NCBI RefSeq assembly: GCF_018362975.1
Contig: NZ_CP074371.1
Span: 806,001 to 870,000, forward strand
Direction: 5' to 3'
Length of the DNA stretch: 64,000 bases
Source: Nocardia tengchongensis
GTDB lineage: Bacteria > Actinomycetota > Actinomycetes > Mycobacteriales > Mycobacteriaceae
The notes below the pieces were generated by a model. That model was not told the DNA's origin and made no database searches. It worked only from the letters and a program-made list of their open reading frames with translations. This document shows positions 10,911-18,494 of this stretch, in pieces. Numbering within the stretch: the stretch's first letter is position 1; every line of letters begins with the position of its first letter. A program made the translations under genes and the position numbers.

Positions 10911-11696
10911 TTACGCGAAACCCAGGTGGACGGAACCGAGTCCGGCGAACTCGGCGATGAACTCGTCGCCCGGGCGGGCGTCGATGGCACGGGTGCAGGA
11001 GCCGGGCAGCACGATGTCGCCCGCCTTCAACCGCACGCCGAACGAGGCGACCTTGCGGGCCAGCCACGCCACGGCGATGGTGGGGTCGCCGAGCACGGCG
11101 TCGGAGCGACCCTCGGCGATGACCTCGCCGTTGCGGGTCAGCACGGCGTCGATGGCCTTGATGTCCAGCAGTTCCGGCGCGACGCGGGCCTGGCCGAGCA
11201 CGTAGCCGGCGGAGGAGGCGTTGTCGGCGATGGTGTCGCAGAGGCCGATCTTCCACTCCTTGATGCGGGTGTCGATCAGCTCGATGGAGGGCGCGTAGGC
11301 GACGGTGGCCTTGCGGACGTCCTCTTCTGTGCAGTCCTCGCCGGGCAGGTCGGCGCCCAGGATGAACCCGACCTCGACCTCGACCCGGGGGTACAGGTAC
11401 TTGGAGGTGTCGACCGGAACGTCTTCGTAGACTTCCATTTCCGCGAGCAGGTGCCCGTAGTCGGGTTCGTCGACGCCCATCATCTGCTGCATGGCGAGCG
11501 AGGACAGGCCGACCTTGTGGCCCACCACCTTCGCGCCGCCGGCGAACCGCTGCCGCATGTTGATGAGCTGGATCTCGTAGGCATCGACCACGTCGATCTC
11601 GGGGTAGCGCGCGACCAGCGGGTCGATCGGAGTCCGATCCCGTTCGGCCGCCGCGAGCTCGTCAGCCAGTTCCTTGCGAAGCGCGTCGGTCAGCAC
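10911..11696 (-). CDS. hsaE: 2-hydroxydienoate hydratase
   Basis: A 261-residue hydratase of the MhpD/BphH (fumarylacetoacetase-like) family. It adds water to the 2-hydroxydienoate released by HsaD, giving the 4-hydroxy-2-oxoacid for HsaF. Family features are VVGHKVGLSSLAMQQMMGVD, PRVEVEVGFILGADLPG with metal-binding acids, and GDIVLPGSCTRA near the C-terminus. The start is GTG 11696 behind GGAAGGAA. It is the first gene of hsaEGF, divergent from kstD, with KstR-like sites in between. Confidence 0.95.
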   Translation of the reverse strand: MLTDALRKELADELAAAERDRTPIDPLVARYPEIDVVDAYEIQLINMRQRFAGGAKVVGHKVGLSSLAMQQMMGVDEPDYGHLLAEMEVYEDVPVDTSKYLYPRVEVEVGFILGADLPGEDCTEEDVRKATVAYAPSIELIDTRIKEWKIGLCDTIADNASSAGYVLGQARVAPELLDIKAIDAVLTRNGEVIAEGRSDAVLGDPTIAVAWLARKVASFGVRLKAGDIVLPGSCTRAIDARPGDEFIAEFAGLGSVHLGFA

Positions 11697-11755
11697 GCTG
11701 TGTTCCTTCCATCGGGGGTACCGGCCGGTGGCCCTACGGTAACGAGACTAGAAAT

Positions 11756-11769
11756 TGAAACGAGTTTTT
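11756..11769. promoter_or_regulatory. KstR-like half of the hsaE/kstD divergent promoter
   Basis: TGAAACGAGTTTTT matches TnnAACnnGTTnnA at seven of eight fixed positions (T instead of the final A). It lies about 60 bases upstream of hsaE, comparable to the spacing at hsaA. Confidence 0.6.
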
Positions 11770-11833
11770 GTGAAGAACATCGCTTCAGCAGTCCCATCTG
11801 CCAGACCAACATAGACCAAACCAGGATTGATTC

Positions 11834-11847
11834 TATAACGTGTTCTA
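11834..11847. promoter_or_regulatory. KstR operator abutting the kstD start codon
   Basis: TATAACGTGTTCTA matches the KstR consensus at all eight fixed positions. It ends one base before the kstD ATG (11849). The left half, TATAAC, can also serve as the -10 element, which would give a leaderless mRNA. Confidence 0.85.
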
Positions 11848-11848
11848 C

Positions 11849-13558
11849 ATGACTGATCGGGATTACGACGTGGTGGTGGTCGGCAGCGGTGCCGCCGGTA
11901 TGTCCGCCGCCCTCACCGCTGCGCACCACGGTCTGCGCACGGTGCTCATCGAAAAAGCCGCTCATTACGGCGGTTCTACCGCGCGTTCGGGCGGTGGCGT
12001 CTGGATTCCCGGCAACAAGGTGCTGAAGGCGGCGGGTAAGGGCAACGACCTCGACGAGGCGCGGACCTACCTCTACAGCATCATCGGCGACGTGGTGCCC
12101 AAGGAGAAGATCGATACCTACATCGATCGCGGCGCCGAGGCGTTCGACTACGTCCTGGACCACTCCGCGCTGAAGATGACCTGGGTGCCGGGCTACTCCG
12201 ACTACTACCCGGAGGCCCCGGGCGGCAAGGCGGACGGCCGCTCCTGCGAGCCCAAGCCGTTCAACCTGAAGGTGCTGGGCGCCGAGCGCTTCAACCTGGA
12301 GCCCCCCTACAGCAAGGCGCCGCTGAACGTGGTCGTCATGCAGGCCGACTACAAGAAGCTCAACCTGATCCGCCGCCACCCGAGCGGCATCCTGCGCGTG
12401 CTGCGCGTCGGCACCCGCTGGGCGTGGGCAAGGCCACCGGCAAGGCGCTGGTCGGCATGGGCCAGGCGATCATCGCGGGTCTCGCGGGCCAAGGGCCTGC
12501 TGGACGCGAACGTGCCGGTGCTGCTGAACACTCCGCTGACCGGTCTGGTCATCGAGAACGGCGTGGTCACCGGCGTCGAGGCCACCGAGAACGGCGAGAC
12601 CGTGCGGTTCAACGCCAAGTACGGCGTGATCCTGGGCAGCGGCGGCTTCGAGCGCAACGCCGACATGCGGCACAAGTACCAGCGTGAGCCCATCACCACC
12701 GAGTGGACCACCGGCGCCGAGGCCAACACCGGCGACGGCATCCGCGCGGGCATCGAAGCGGGCGGCGCGATCGACTTCATGGACGACTCGTGGTGGGGTC
12801 CGACGACGTTCCGCGGTGAAGGCAAGCCGTGGTTCTGCCTCGCGGAGCGCAACCTGCCCGGATCGATCATGATCAACACGCAAGGTCAGCGATTCGGTAA
12901 TGAGTCCGCTCCTTACGTCGAGGCAGTGCACACCATGTACGGCGGCGAATACGGGCAGGGTGAGGGTCCGGGCGAGAACGTGCCCTGCTGGCTCGTGTTC
13001 GACAATCGCTACCGGTCTCGCTACATCTTCGCCGGATTGCAGCCTGGCCAGCGGATTCCGTCCCGCTGGATGGAAAACGACCTGATCGTCGTCGCCCCCA
13101 CGGCAGCCGAGCTGGCCGAGAAGATCGGTGTCCCCGCCGACAACCTGGCCGCCACCATCGAGCGCTTCAACGGCTTCGCCGAGACCGGCAAGGATCTCGA
13201 CTACCAGCGCGGCGACAGTGCCTACGACCGCTACTACGGCGACGAGACCATCAAGCCGAACCCGTGCCTCAACAAGCTCGAGGTCGGCCCGTTCTACGCG
13301 GTCAAGATGGTCCCCGGCGACCTCGGCACCAAGGGCGGTCTGGTCACCGACAACGACGCCCGCGTGCTGCGCGAGGACGGCAGTGTCATCGACGGCCTCT
13401 ACGCCGCCGGCAACACCTCCTCCCCCGTGATGGGCCACACCTACGCCGGTCCCGGCGCGACCATCGGACCCGCGATCACCTTCGGCTACCTGGCCGCCCT
13501 CGATATCGCCGCCAAGGCGAAGAACGGCGCGCCGGTCACGGCCGACAAGGCGTCCTGA
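11849..13558 (+). CDS. kstD: 3-ketosteroid delta-1-dehydrogenase, with an out-of-frame internal segment as sequenced
   Basis: A flavoprotein of about 569 residues that introduces the C1-C2 double bond into 3-ketosteroids; with KshA it opens ring B. ATG 11849 gives the FAD-binding motif VVVVGSGAAGMSAALTAA at once. Also present are GGSTARSGGGVWIPG, active-site tyrosines in GPFYAVKMVPGDLGTKGG, and the C-terminal GNTSSPVMGHTYAGPGATIGPA. Between about bases 12415 and 12490 the true protein sequence lies in another frame: GKATGKALVGMGQAIIAGL is read from frame 1, whereas both flanks are in frame 2. Two opposite indels would explain this. Without correction about 22 residues would be wrong but the frame stays open. 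There is no room for a Shine-Dalgarno sequence. Confidence 0.93.
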   Translation: MTDRDYDVVVVGSGAAGMSAALTAAHHGLRTVLIEKAAHYGGSTARSGGGVWIPGNKVLKAAGKGNDLDEARTYLYSIIGDVVPKEKIDTYIDRGAEAFDYVLDHSALKMTWVPGYSDYYPEAPGGKADGRSCEPKPFNLKVLGAERFNLEPPYSKAPLNVVVMQADYKKLNLIRRHPSGILRVLRVGTRWAWARPPARRWSAWARRSSRVSRAKGLLDANVPVLLNTPLTGLVIENGVVTGVEATENGETVRFNAKYGVILGSGGFERNADMRHKYQREPITTEWTTGAEANTGDGIRAGIEAGGAIDFMDDSWWGPTTFRGEGKPWFCLAERNLPGSIMINTQGQRFGNESAPYVEAVHTMYGGEYGQGEGPGENVPCWLVFDNRYRSRYIFAGLQPGQRIPSRWMENDLIVVAPTAAELAEKIGVPADNLAATIERFNGFAETGKDLDYQRGDSAYDRYYGDETIKPNPCLNKLEVGPFYAVKMVPGDLGTKGGLVTDNDARVLREDGSVIDGLYAAGNTSSPVMGHTYAGPGATIGPAITFGYLAALDIAAKAKNGAPVTADKAS

Positions 13559-13563
13559 ACCGT

Positions 13564-13590
13564 CCCAACCCGGTTCAGGATCGGGTTGGG
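13564..13590 (+). terminator. Hairpin after kstD
   Basis: A perfect nine-base stem CCCAACCCG / CGGGTTGGG six bases after the kstD stop. It lacks a T-run, so it may be a weak terminator or an mRNA 3' stabiliser. Confidence 0.5.
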
Positions 13591-13687
13591 CGCGAGTCGG
13601 GTCACGTCGAGTCCGCGCCCAACCCACCCACACACCCCGTCGTACCGCTCTATCCCGGCGGAGTGTGTGACCACAACTGAAGAACCC

Positions 13688-13726
13688 GGATCCGCCACCG
13701 CGAACGCTCTTTCCGGTGGCGGGTCC
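13688..13726. repeat. Inverted repeat in the kstD-hydratase gap
   Basis: Arms of 13 bases, GGATCCGCCACCG and CGGTGGCGGGTCC (one mismatch), flank a 13-base loop. The surrounding 13591-13863 stretch has no gene that I can support. Confidence 0.6.
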
Positions 13727-13863
13727 GGCGTATAACCACACGTAGAAGTGGAGCCGAGCGCGGTGAACGCGCTACCCGGTCAGCGGGCGCAGGCTTGCGG
13801 ACTCGGCGGCCGCGTTGAACCATCGGATCCCGAGTGGGGTCGCGATCACGAGGAGAACTTTTC

Positions 13864-14724
13864 ATGCCCATCGACTTGAGCGTGGCGCTCGGCGCGCAGA
13901 TCCCGGCGCGCGAATTCAGCTGGTCGGCCAGTGACGTGCAGACCTACAACCTGGCGCTGGGCGCCGGCAACCGCTGGACCGACGCCGCCGAGCTGGCCTA
14001 CCTCGACGACCGCGAGCCGGCCGTGCTGCCGTCCTTCGCGACCGTCGCGCCGTCCTTCCACGAGACCGAGCCGCCGAAGGTGAAGTTCGACGGCATCGAC
14101 ATCGACCTGGCCAAGGTCGTGCACGGCAGCCAGGAGACCATCGTGCACCGGCCGATCCCGGCCTCGGGCAAGGGCTCCATCTCCGGCCGCATCACCGAGA
14201 TCTGGGACAAGGGCTCCAACGCCGTCATCTGGCGTGAGGACACCGCGGTCGGCTCCGACGGCGAGCCGCTGTGGACCTCGCGTTCCTCCATCTTCGCCAA
14301 GGGCGAGGGCGGCTTCGGCGGCGAGCGCGGCCCGAGCGCCAAGGCCGAACTGCCGGACCGGGCCCCGGATTTCGAGGTCCTCACCCCGACCCTGCCGCAG
14401 CAGGCGCTGCTCTACCGCATGTGCGGCGACCGCAACCCGCTGCACTCGGACCCGGAGTTCGCCCGCAACGCCGGCTTCCCGAACCCGATCCTGCACGGCC
14501 TGTGCACCTACGGCCTGGTCCTCAAGACCGCCACCGACACCGCGCTGGCCTCGGATGTCTCGCGCGTCAAGGGTTTCCGCGCCCGCTTCGCCGGCGTCAT
14601 GTACCCGGGTGAGACGCTGCGCTCGCGCATCTGGCAGCAGGACGGCGAGCTGGTCATCGCGGTGACCGTGGTCGAGCGCGACGACGCCCCCGTTCTCGCG
14701 GACGTGGTGCTCACGCACTCCTGA
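13864..14724 (+). CDS. MaoC-family enoyl-CoA hydratase of the steroid locus
   Basis: A 286-residue double-hotdog hydratase. The C-terminal half carries the hydratase-2 motif in YRMCGDRNPLHSDPEFA followed by GFPNPILHGLCTYG (catalytic Asp and His, about residues 188-215). The N-terminal hotdog is degenerate, as usual for this type. It matches in size and position the MaoC gene that follows kstD in M. tuberculosis (Rv3538), a hydratase assigned to cholesterol side-chain beta-oxidation; orthology is inferred from synteny and size. ATG 13864 has a GAGGAGAA Shine-Dalgarno sequence; a longer in-frame start at 13834 lacks one. A strong bidirectional terminator follows. Confidence 0.9.
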   Translation: MPIDLSVALGAQIPAREFSWSASDVQTYNLALGAGNRWTDAAELAYLDDREPAVLPSFATVAPSFHETEPPKVKFDGIDIDLAKVVHGSQETIVHRPIPASGKGSISGRITEIWDKGSNAVIWREDTAVGSDGEPLWTSRSSIFAKGEGGFGGERGPSAKAELPDRAPDFEVLTPTLPQQALLYRMCGDRNPLHSDPEFARNAGFPNPILHGLCTYGLVLKTATDTALASDVSRVKGFRARFAGVMYPGETLRSRIWQQDGELVIAVTVVERDDAPVLADVVLTHS

Positions 14725-14741
14725 TCCCACCGAGCTCGAGG

Positions 14742-14771
14742 CGGGCCGCAACCGATATCGGTTGCGGCCCG
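14742..14771. terminator. Bidirectional terminator between the MaoC hydratase and the TetR gene
   Basis: A perfect 30-base palindrome with 15-base arms, CGGGCCGCAACCGAT and its complement, lies between two convergent genes. A short T-rich stretch follows on the plus strand. Confidence 0.8.
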
Positions 14772-14800
14772 TTGTCGTTCCGCGAGGGTCCGAAGAACGG

Positions 14801-15580
14801 TCAGGGCCCGGGGTTTTCGATCAACGCGGCCAGACCGTCGAGGACCCGGGCGAGGCCGAATTCGTAGGCGTGGTCGGCGCTGTAGGCGCTGTCGTGCGCC
14901 TGCCCCGCGGCCTCGCCGACCCGGGCCGCCAGCGGGTAGCGGTCGGCGTCGAAGACGCGGGCCAGCAGCGGGGCCGCGCGTTCCCACCAATCATGGTCGG
15001 ATCGGCCGCTTTCCGCCGCGGCCGCGGCGCTGTCGATGGCCAGTTGAGCGGTCGAGGTGACGAAGCCCAATACGTAGGTGAGGGCCGCGTCCATATCGAG
15101 GTCGGACAGGCCGAGACCGTCGAAGGCGCGCAGTTCGTGGTCGTATTTCGCGGCCACGCCGGGACCCAGGGGCGGCCGGGTGGTCGGCAGATAGGCGACC
15201 CACGGGTGGGCGCTCAGCATTTCGCGGTTCTCCGCCGCGATCGCGGAAACCCTTTCCCGCCATGCCATTCCGGCCAGATCGTGGCGATTCATGCGCTGGT
15301 AGACCGTATCGAGCATGAGGTCCAGCAGTTCCGCCTTGCCCGGCACGTAGGTGTAGGTGGCCATGGGCGTGATGCCGAGTTTCGCGGCGACCGACCGCAT
15401 GGTGAGGGCGGCCAGGCCCTCGGTGTCGGCGATCTCGAGGGCGGCCGCGATGACGGCCTCGATCGTGGTGCGTTGCTTGGGCCCGCGCCCGGAACCGCCG
15501 GATCCCGGCTCGCGCCACAGTAGTTCCAGCGTGCGCACCGGGTCCCCCGCACTGCTGCGTTCCCCGCTTCGTGCGGCCAT
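14801..15580 (-). CDS. TetR-family regulator with tetracycline-repressor-like C-terminal domain
   Basis: A 259-residue regulator. The HTH is at about residues 40-85 (IADTEGLAALTMRSVAAKLG, then MATYTYVPGKAELLDLMLD). The C-terminal part resembles the TetR_C_1 type (DLDMDAALTYVLGFVTSTAQLA, FEFGL-type end YEFGLARVLDGL). I chose ATG 15580, which has a GGAGGTGA Shine-Dalgarno sequence. It is transcribed divergently from a VOC-family gene, with a good palindromic operator in the gap, so it probably represses itself and that gene. The ligand is unknown. Confidence 0.92.
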   Translation of the reverse strand: MAARSGERSSAGDPVRTLELLWREPGSGGSGRGPKQRTTIEAVIAAALEIADTEGLAALTMRSVAAKLGITPMATYTYVPGKAELLDLMLDTVYQRMNRHDLAGMAWRERVSAIAAENREMLSAHPWVAYLPTTRPPLGPGVAAKYDHELRAFDGLGLSDLDMDAALTYVLGFVTSTAQLAIDSAAAAAESGRSDHDWWERAAPLLARVFDADRYPLAARVGEAAGQAHDSAYSADHAYEFGLARVLDGLAALIENPGP

Positions 15581-15648
15581 TCGCGTCACCTCCGTCGCCG
15601 ATCGTATCGATGTGATGGTCATCACTTTGCGGCCCGTCCGGAATTTCC

Positions 15649-15673
15649 GTACAAAGTACAGCGTACTTAGTAC
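15649..15673. promoter_or_regulatory. TetR operator candidate between the TetR gene and the VOC gene
   Basis: Arms GTACAAAGTAC and GTACTTAGTAC around AGC form a nearly perfect 25-base palindrome (one mismatched pair). It lies 31 bases before the VOC start and 69 bases from the regulator. A smaller palindrome, GTGATG-GT-CATCAC, lies at 15612-15625. Confidence 0.75.
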
Positions 15674-15703
15674 AGAGATTATCGGCACCACCCAGGAGGA
15701 CTC

Positions 15704-16081
15704 TTGAACATCACCGCTTCCGCGATCTCCCTGAACGTGCCCGACCCGGCCACCTCCGCGCGGTTCCTCATCGACCACTTCGGCTTCACCGAGAAGATGT
15801 CGGCCGACGGCTTCGTGAACCTGACCCGGCCCGATGCCGGATTCGACGTCATCTACCTGCGCACCGGCCTGGGCAGCTTCAAACCCGACCGCATCGCGGG
15901 CAGTGCCGGCGAGGGCCTGCTGGTGGTCTTCGTGGTCGACGACATCGACGCCGAATACGCTCGCGTCCAGGGCGAGGGCGTGCCCATCGTGACGCCCGTC
16001 GAGACCGAGCCGTGGGGTGAGCGGTACTTCCAGGCGCTGGATCCCAACGGAATCGTCATCCAACTGGTTCAGTGGGTCTGA
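15704..16081 (+). CDS. VOC (glyoxalase/bleomycin-resistance-like) family protein
   Basis: A 125-residue single VOC module: beta-alpha-beta-beta-beta repeats with ITASAISLNVPDPATSARFL at the start and the family-typical GERYFQALDPNGIVIQLVQW at the C-terminus. TTG 15704 is preceded by CAGGAGGA with ideal spacing. The VOC fold supports metal-dependent isomerases, dioxygenases and binding proteins. Only one His- or Glu-type ligand region is obvious, so a binding or resistance role is as likely as catalysis. The divergent TetR regulator and shared operator suggest induction by a small compound. Confidence 0.9.
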   Translation: MNITASAISLNVPDPATSARFLIDHFGFTEKMSADGFVNLTRPDAGFDVIYLRTGLGSFKPDRIAGSAGEGLLVVFVVDDIDAEYARVQGEGVPIVTPVETEPWGERYFQALDPNGIVIQLVQWV

Positions 16082-16085
16082 TCCG

Positions 16086-16112
16086 TGTCGATTCCGGCCC
16101 ACCCCGATCGAG
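16086..16112 (+). promoter_or_regulatory. Candidate ECF42-type promoter before the DGPF gene
   Basis: TGTCGA at 16086-16091 equals the -35 motif described for ECF42 sigma factors. A CGATC at 16105-16109 (13-base spacer) or CGAGG at 16109-16113 (17-base spacer) could be the -10. The first has the better sequence and the second the better spacing. Confidence 0.45.
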
Positions 16113-16165
16113 GAGTAGTCGAGGGACCGAAAACAGGGCCCGCTACCCGAGAAGGAGATTCGACC

Positions 16166-16522
16166 ATGCGAAGCCTCATCCTGATCCGCCTCGACCCCGC
16201 CGCGGCCCCGGAGGGCGGCCCCGATGACCAGCTCATGAAGGACATGAACGAGCTCATCGAGGAGATGACCAAGGCCGGGGTGCTGCTCGACACCGCCGGG
16301 CTGCGTCCCATCGAAGAGGGCACCCGGATCCGGCAGGCCGGCGGCACGCAGACCGTCATCGACGGCCCATTCACCGAATCCAAGGAGATCGTCGGCGGCT
16401 ACTGCCTGCTGCAGACCCGCACCAATGAGGAGGCGGTGGAATGGGCGCGCCGATTCCTGCGCGTGCACGGACCGGAGTGGGAGATCGGCGTGGAGGTCCG
16501 GCAGCTCGACGGCGAGGGCTGA
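16166..16522 (+). CDS. YCII-related DGPF-domain protein
   Basis: A 118-residue protein with the YCII/DGPF fold, a ferredoxin-like alpha-beta dimer. It shows the naming motif DGPFTESKEIVGGYCLLQ at about residues 66-83. ATG 16166 follows GAAGGAGA. Proteins of this type are typically encoded next to ECF42 sigma factors, which is the case here: the sigma gene starts 27 bases downstream on the same strand. Their biochemical role is not established. A TGTCGA box upstream suggests that the partner sigma factor controls this gene. Confidence 0.92.
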   Translation: MRSLILIRLDPAAAPEGGPDDQLMKDMNELIEEMTKAGVLLDTAGLRPIEEGTRIRQAGGTQTVIDGPFTESKEIVGGYCLLQTRTNEEAVEWARRFLRVHGPEWEIGVEVRQLDGEG

Positions 16523-16549
16523 CCCCGCCATGACCCGCGAACTGCCGGC

Positions 16550-17833
16550 ATGACCGGCGCGGACGCACCCGGGCACGCGGCGCGTCAGGCCGTCGAGGCG
16601 GCCTGGCGCATCGAGTGGCCGCGCCTGGTCGCCGCCCTGACCCGGCTGGCCGGTGACATCGCCACCGCCGAGGAACTCGCCCAGGACGCACTGGTCGCGG
16701 CGCTGGAACAGTGGCCCCGCGACGGCGTCCCGCCGAATCCCGGCGGCTGGCTCATGGTGACCGCCAAACACCGTGCGGTGGACCGCATCCGGCGGGACGC
16801 GAACTTCGCGCGCAAACTGGAGCTGCTCGGCCGGGAGGCGATCACGGCCGAGCAGCCGGTCGGCGAGCCGGATTCGGCCATCACCGACGACCTGCTGCGC
16901 ATGATCTTCACCGCCTGCCATCCGGTCCTGACGCCCCCGGCGCGGGCGGCGCTCACCCTGCGCATGGTGGGCGGCCTGACCACCGCCGAGATCGCGCGCG
17001 CCTATCTGGTCCCGGAATCGACTGTGGCGCAGCGCATCGTGCGCGCCAAACGCACCATCGCGACCAAACGGATCCCGTACGAGGTGCCGGCGGGCCCGGA
17101 ACTGACGCAGCGCCTGGACTCGGTGCTCGAGGTGATCTACCTGATCTTCAACGAGGGCTACGCCGCCACCTCCGGCGACCGCTGGGTGCGAGCCGAATTG
17201 TGCGAGGACGCAGTGCGATTGGCGCGCATCCTGACCGGGCTGCTGCCCGAGGAACCGGAGGCGCACGGGCTGGCCGCGCTGCTGGAACTGCAGGCGTCGC
17301 GAACCCCGGCCCGCAGCGATGCGGACAACGGATTGGTCTTGCTCGCGGATCAGGACCGGTCGCGGTGGAATCGGCTCTACATCCGGCGCGGATTCGCGGC
17401 GCTCGGCCGGGCGCACACGCTCGAGCGCGGCCGGGGGCGAGCGCCGGGCAGGTATGCGTTGCAAGCCGCGATCGCGGCCGTTCACGCGATGGCCCCGACC
17501 GCCGCGGACACCGATTGGCGGCGCATCGCCGGACTGTATGCGCTACTGGCCGAACGGTTTCCGTCGCCGATCGTGGAGTTGAATCGGGCGGTGGCGGTGT
17601 CCATGGTGCACGGGCCGGGCGCGGGGCTGGATCTGGTGGACAAGATCGCCGGGTCGGGTGCGCTGGCGGACTATCACCTGCTGCACGCGGTCCGCGGGGA
17701 TCTGCTGGAACGGCTGGGCCGGGCCGCGGAGGCGCGGGCCGCCTTCGAGCGGGCCGCCGAACTCACCGGCAATGAGATCGAGCGCGAATTACTGCTTCGC
17801 CGAGCCGATTCTGGGAGCAACCCGGCCGGCTGA
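16550..17833 (+). CDS. ECF42-type RNA polymerase sigma factor with C-terminal helical repeat extension
   Basis: A 427-residue sigma factor. Region 2 is near residues 10-80 (LAQDALVAALEQWPRDG, GWLMVTAKHRAVDRIRRD). Region 4 is at about residues 125-175, with the HTH LTTAEIARAYLVPESTVAQR. About 240 further residues form TPR-like helices (LDLVDKIAGSGALADYHLLH, AARAAFERAAELTGN). This layout defines the ECF42 group, which has no separate anti-sigma factor; the C-terminal extension is needed for activity. A seven-codon frame from ATG 16530 ends in TGA overlapping the start as ATGA, which could couple its translation. Target genes are typically the adjacent DGPF genes. Confidence 0.92.
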   Translation: MTGADAPGHAARQAVEAAWRIEWPRLVAALTRLAGDIATAEELAQDALVAALEQWPRDGVPPNPGGWLMVTAKHRAVDRIRRDANFARKLELLGREAITAEQPVGEPDSAITDDLLRMIFTACHPVLTPPARAALTLRMVGGLTTAEIARAYLVPESTVAQRIVRAKRTIATKRIPYEVPAGPELTQRLDSVLEVIYLIFNEGYAATSGDRWVRAELCEDAVRLARILTGLLPEEPEAHGLAALLELQASRTPARSDADNGLVLLADQDRSRWNRLYIRRGFAALGRAHTLERGRGRAPGRYALQAAIAAVHAMAPTAADTDWRRIAGLYALLAERFPSPIVELNRAVAVSMVHGPGAGLDLVDKIAGSGALADYHLLHAVRGDLLERLGRAAEARAAFERAAELTGNEIERELLLRRADSGSNPAG

Positions 17834-17969
17834 CCGGCGAATCGCCTCTGATCAGGTATCTCACCGCGTGTCGCTCACCCTTCCGGCCATACCCGAGGGC
17901 GTACGGTCGATTTCTGCTCGGAAGACGGATTGGTCTGTTTTTTCGTGAACGACACGGAAGGACCGAGCG

Positions 17970-18476
17970 TTGCCTGCTTTCCAGAACTCCCGCGGCCGCA
18001 AGCATCCCATCCGGGTCACCGCGCTCGGACTGCTGGTGGCGGCCCTCACGCCGCTCACCGTCGGCGTCGGCCAGGCCGACGCGCGCACCGAAGTCGCCAA
18101 CCCCATCTCGGACACCGGCATTCCCGCCGCGCTCCCGGTGGATCCGGCCTCCCTGCTGCAACTGGTCGGCGCGGCCACCCGGTACTCCAAGCCGGCCCTG
18201 CAGACCATGTCCCGCTTCATGGTCCCGTTCAACCAATGGGATTCGTTCAACCAGATCATCACGCACGAGAGCGACTGGCAGGTCTTCGCGATCAACCCGA
18301 CCTCCGGCGCCTACGGCCTCCCCCAGGCCCTCCCCGCGCACAAGATGTTCAGCGAGGGCCCGGACTGGATGTTCAACCCGCTCACCCAGCTGCGCTGGGC
18401 CTATCGCTACATGGTCGATCGCTACGGCAGCCCGAACGCCGCGTGGGCGTTCTGGCAGGCCCACAACTGGTACTGA
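17970..18476 (+). CDS. Secreted transglycosylase-like (lysozyme-fold) protein
   Basis: A 168-residue exported protein. It has an N-terminal signal peptide (RVTALGLLVAALTPLTVGVG, likely cleaved after QADA). The C-terminal domain is a small lysozyme-like module: IITHESDW with the probable catalytic Glu, SGAYGLPQALPAHKM, then WMFNPLTQLRWAYRYMVDRY and a terminal WAFWQAHNWY. Such single-domain proteins are related to soluble lytic transglycosylases and resuscitation-promoting-factor-like enzymes that cut peptidoglycan outside the membrane. The start is TTG 17970 behind GGAAGGA. Confidence 0.85.
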   Translation: MPAFQNSRGRKHPIRVTALGLLVAALTPLTVGVGQADARTEVANPISDTGIPAALPVDPASLLQLVGAATRYSKPALQTMSRFMVPFNQWDSFNQIITHESDWQVFAINPTSGAYGLPQALPAHKMFSEGPDWMFNPLTQLRWAYRYMVDRYGSPNAAWAFWQAHNWY

Positions 18477-18494
18477 GCCTGCCCGTCCGCTGCT

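Noticed and set aside
14801..17485. Minus-strand frame of 894 codons extending the TetR protein
   Set aside because: Everything upstream of ATG 15580 is antisense to the VOC, DGPF and sigma genes; the Shine-Dalgarno sequence supports the short TetR.
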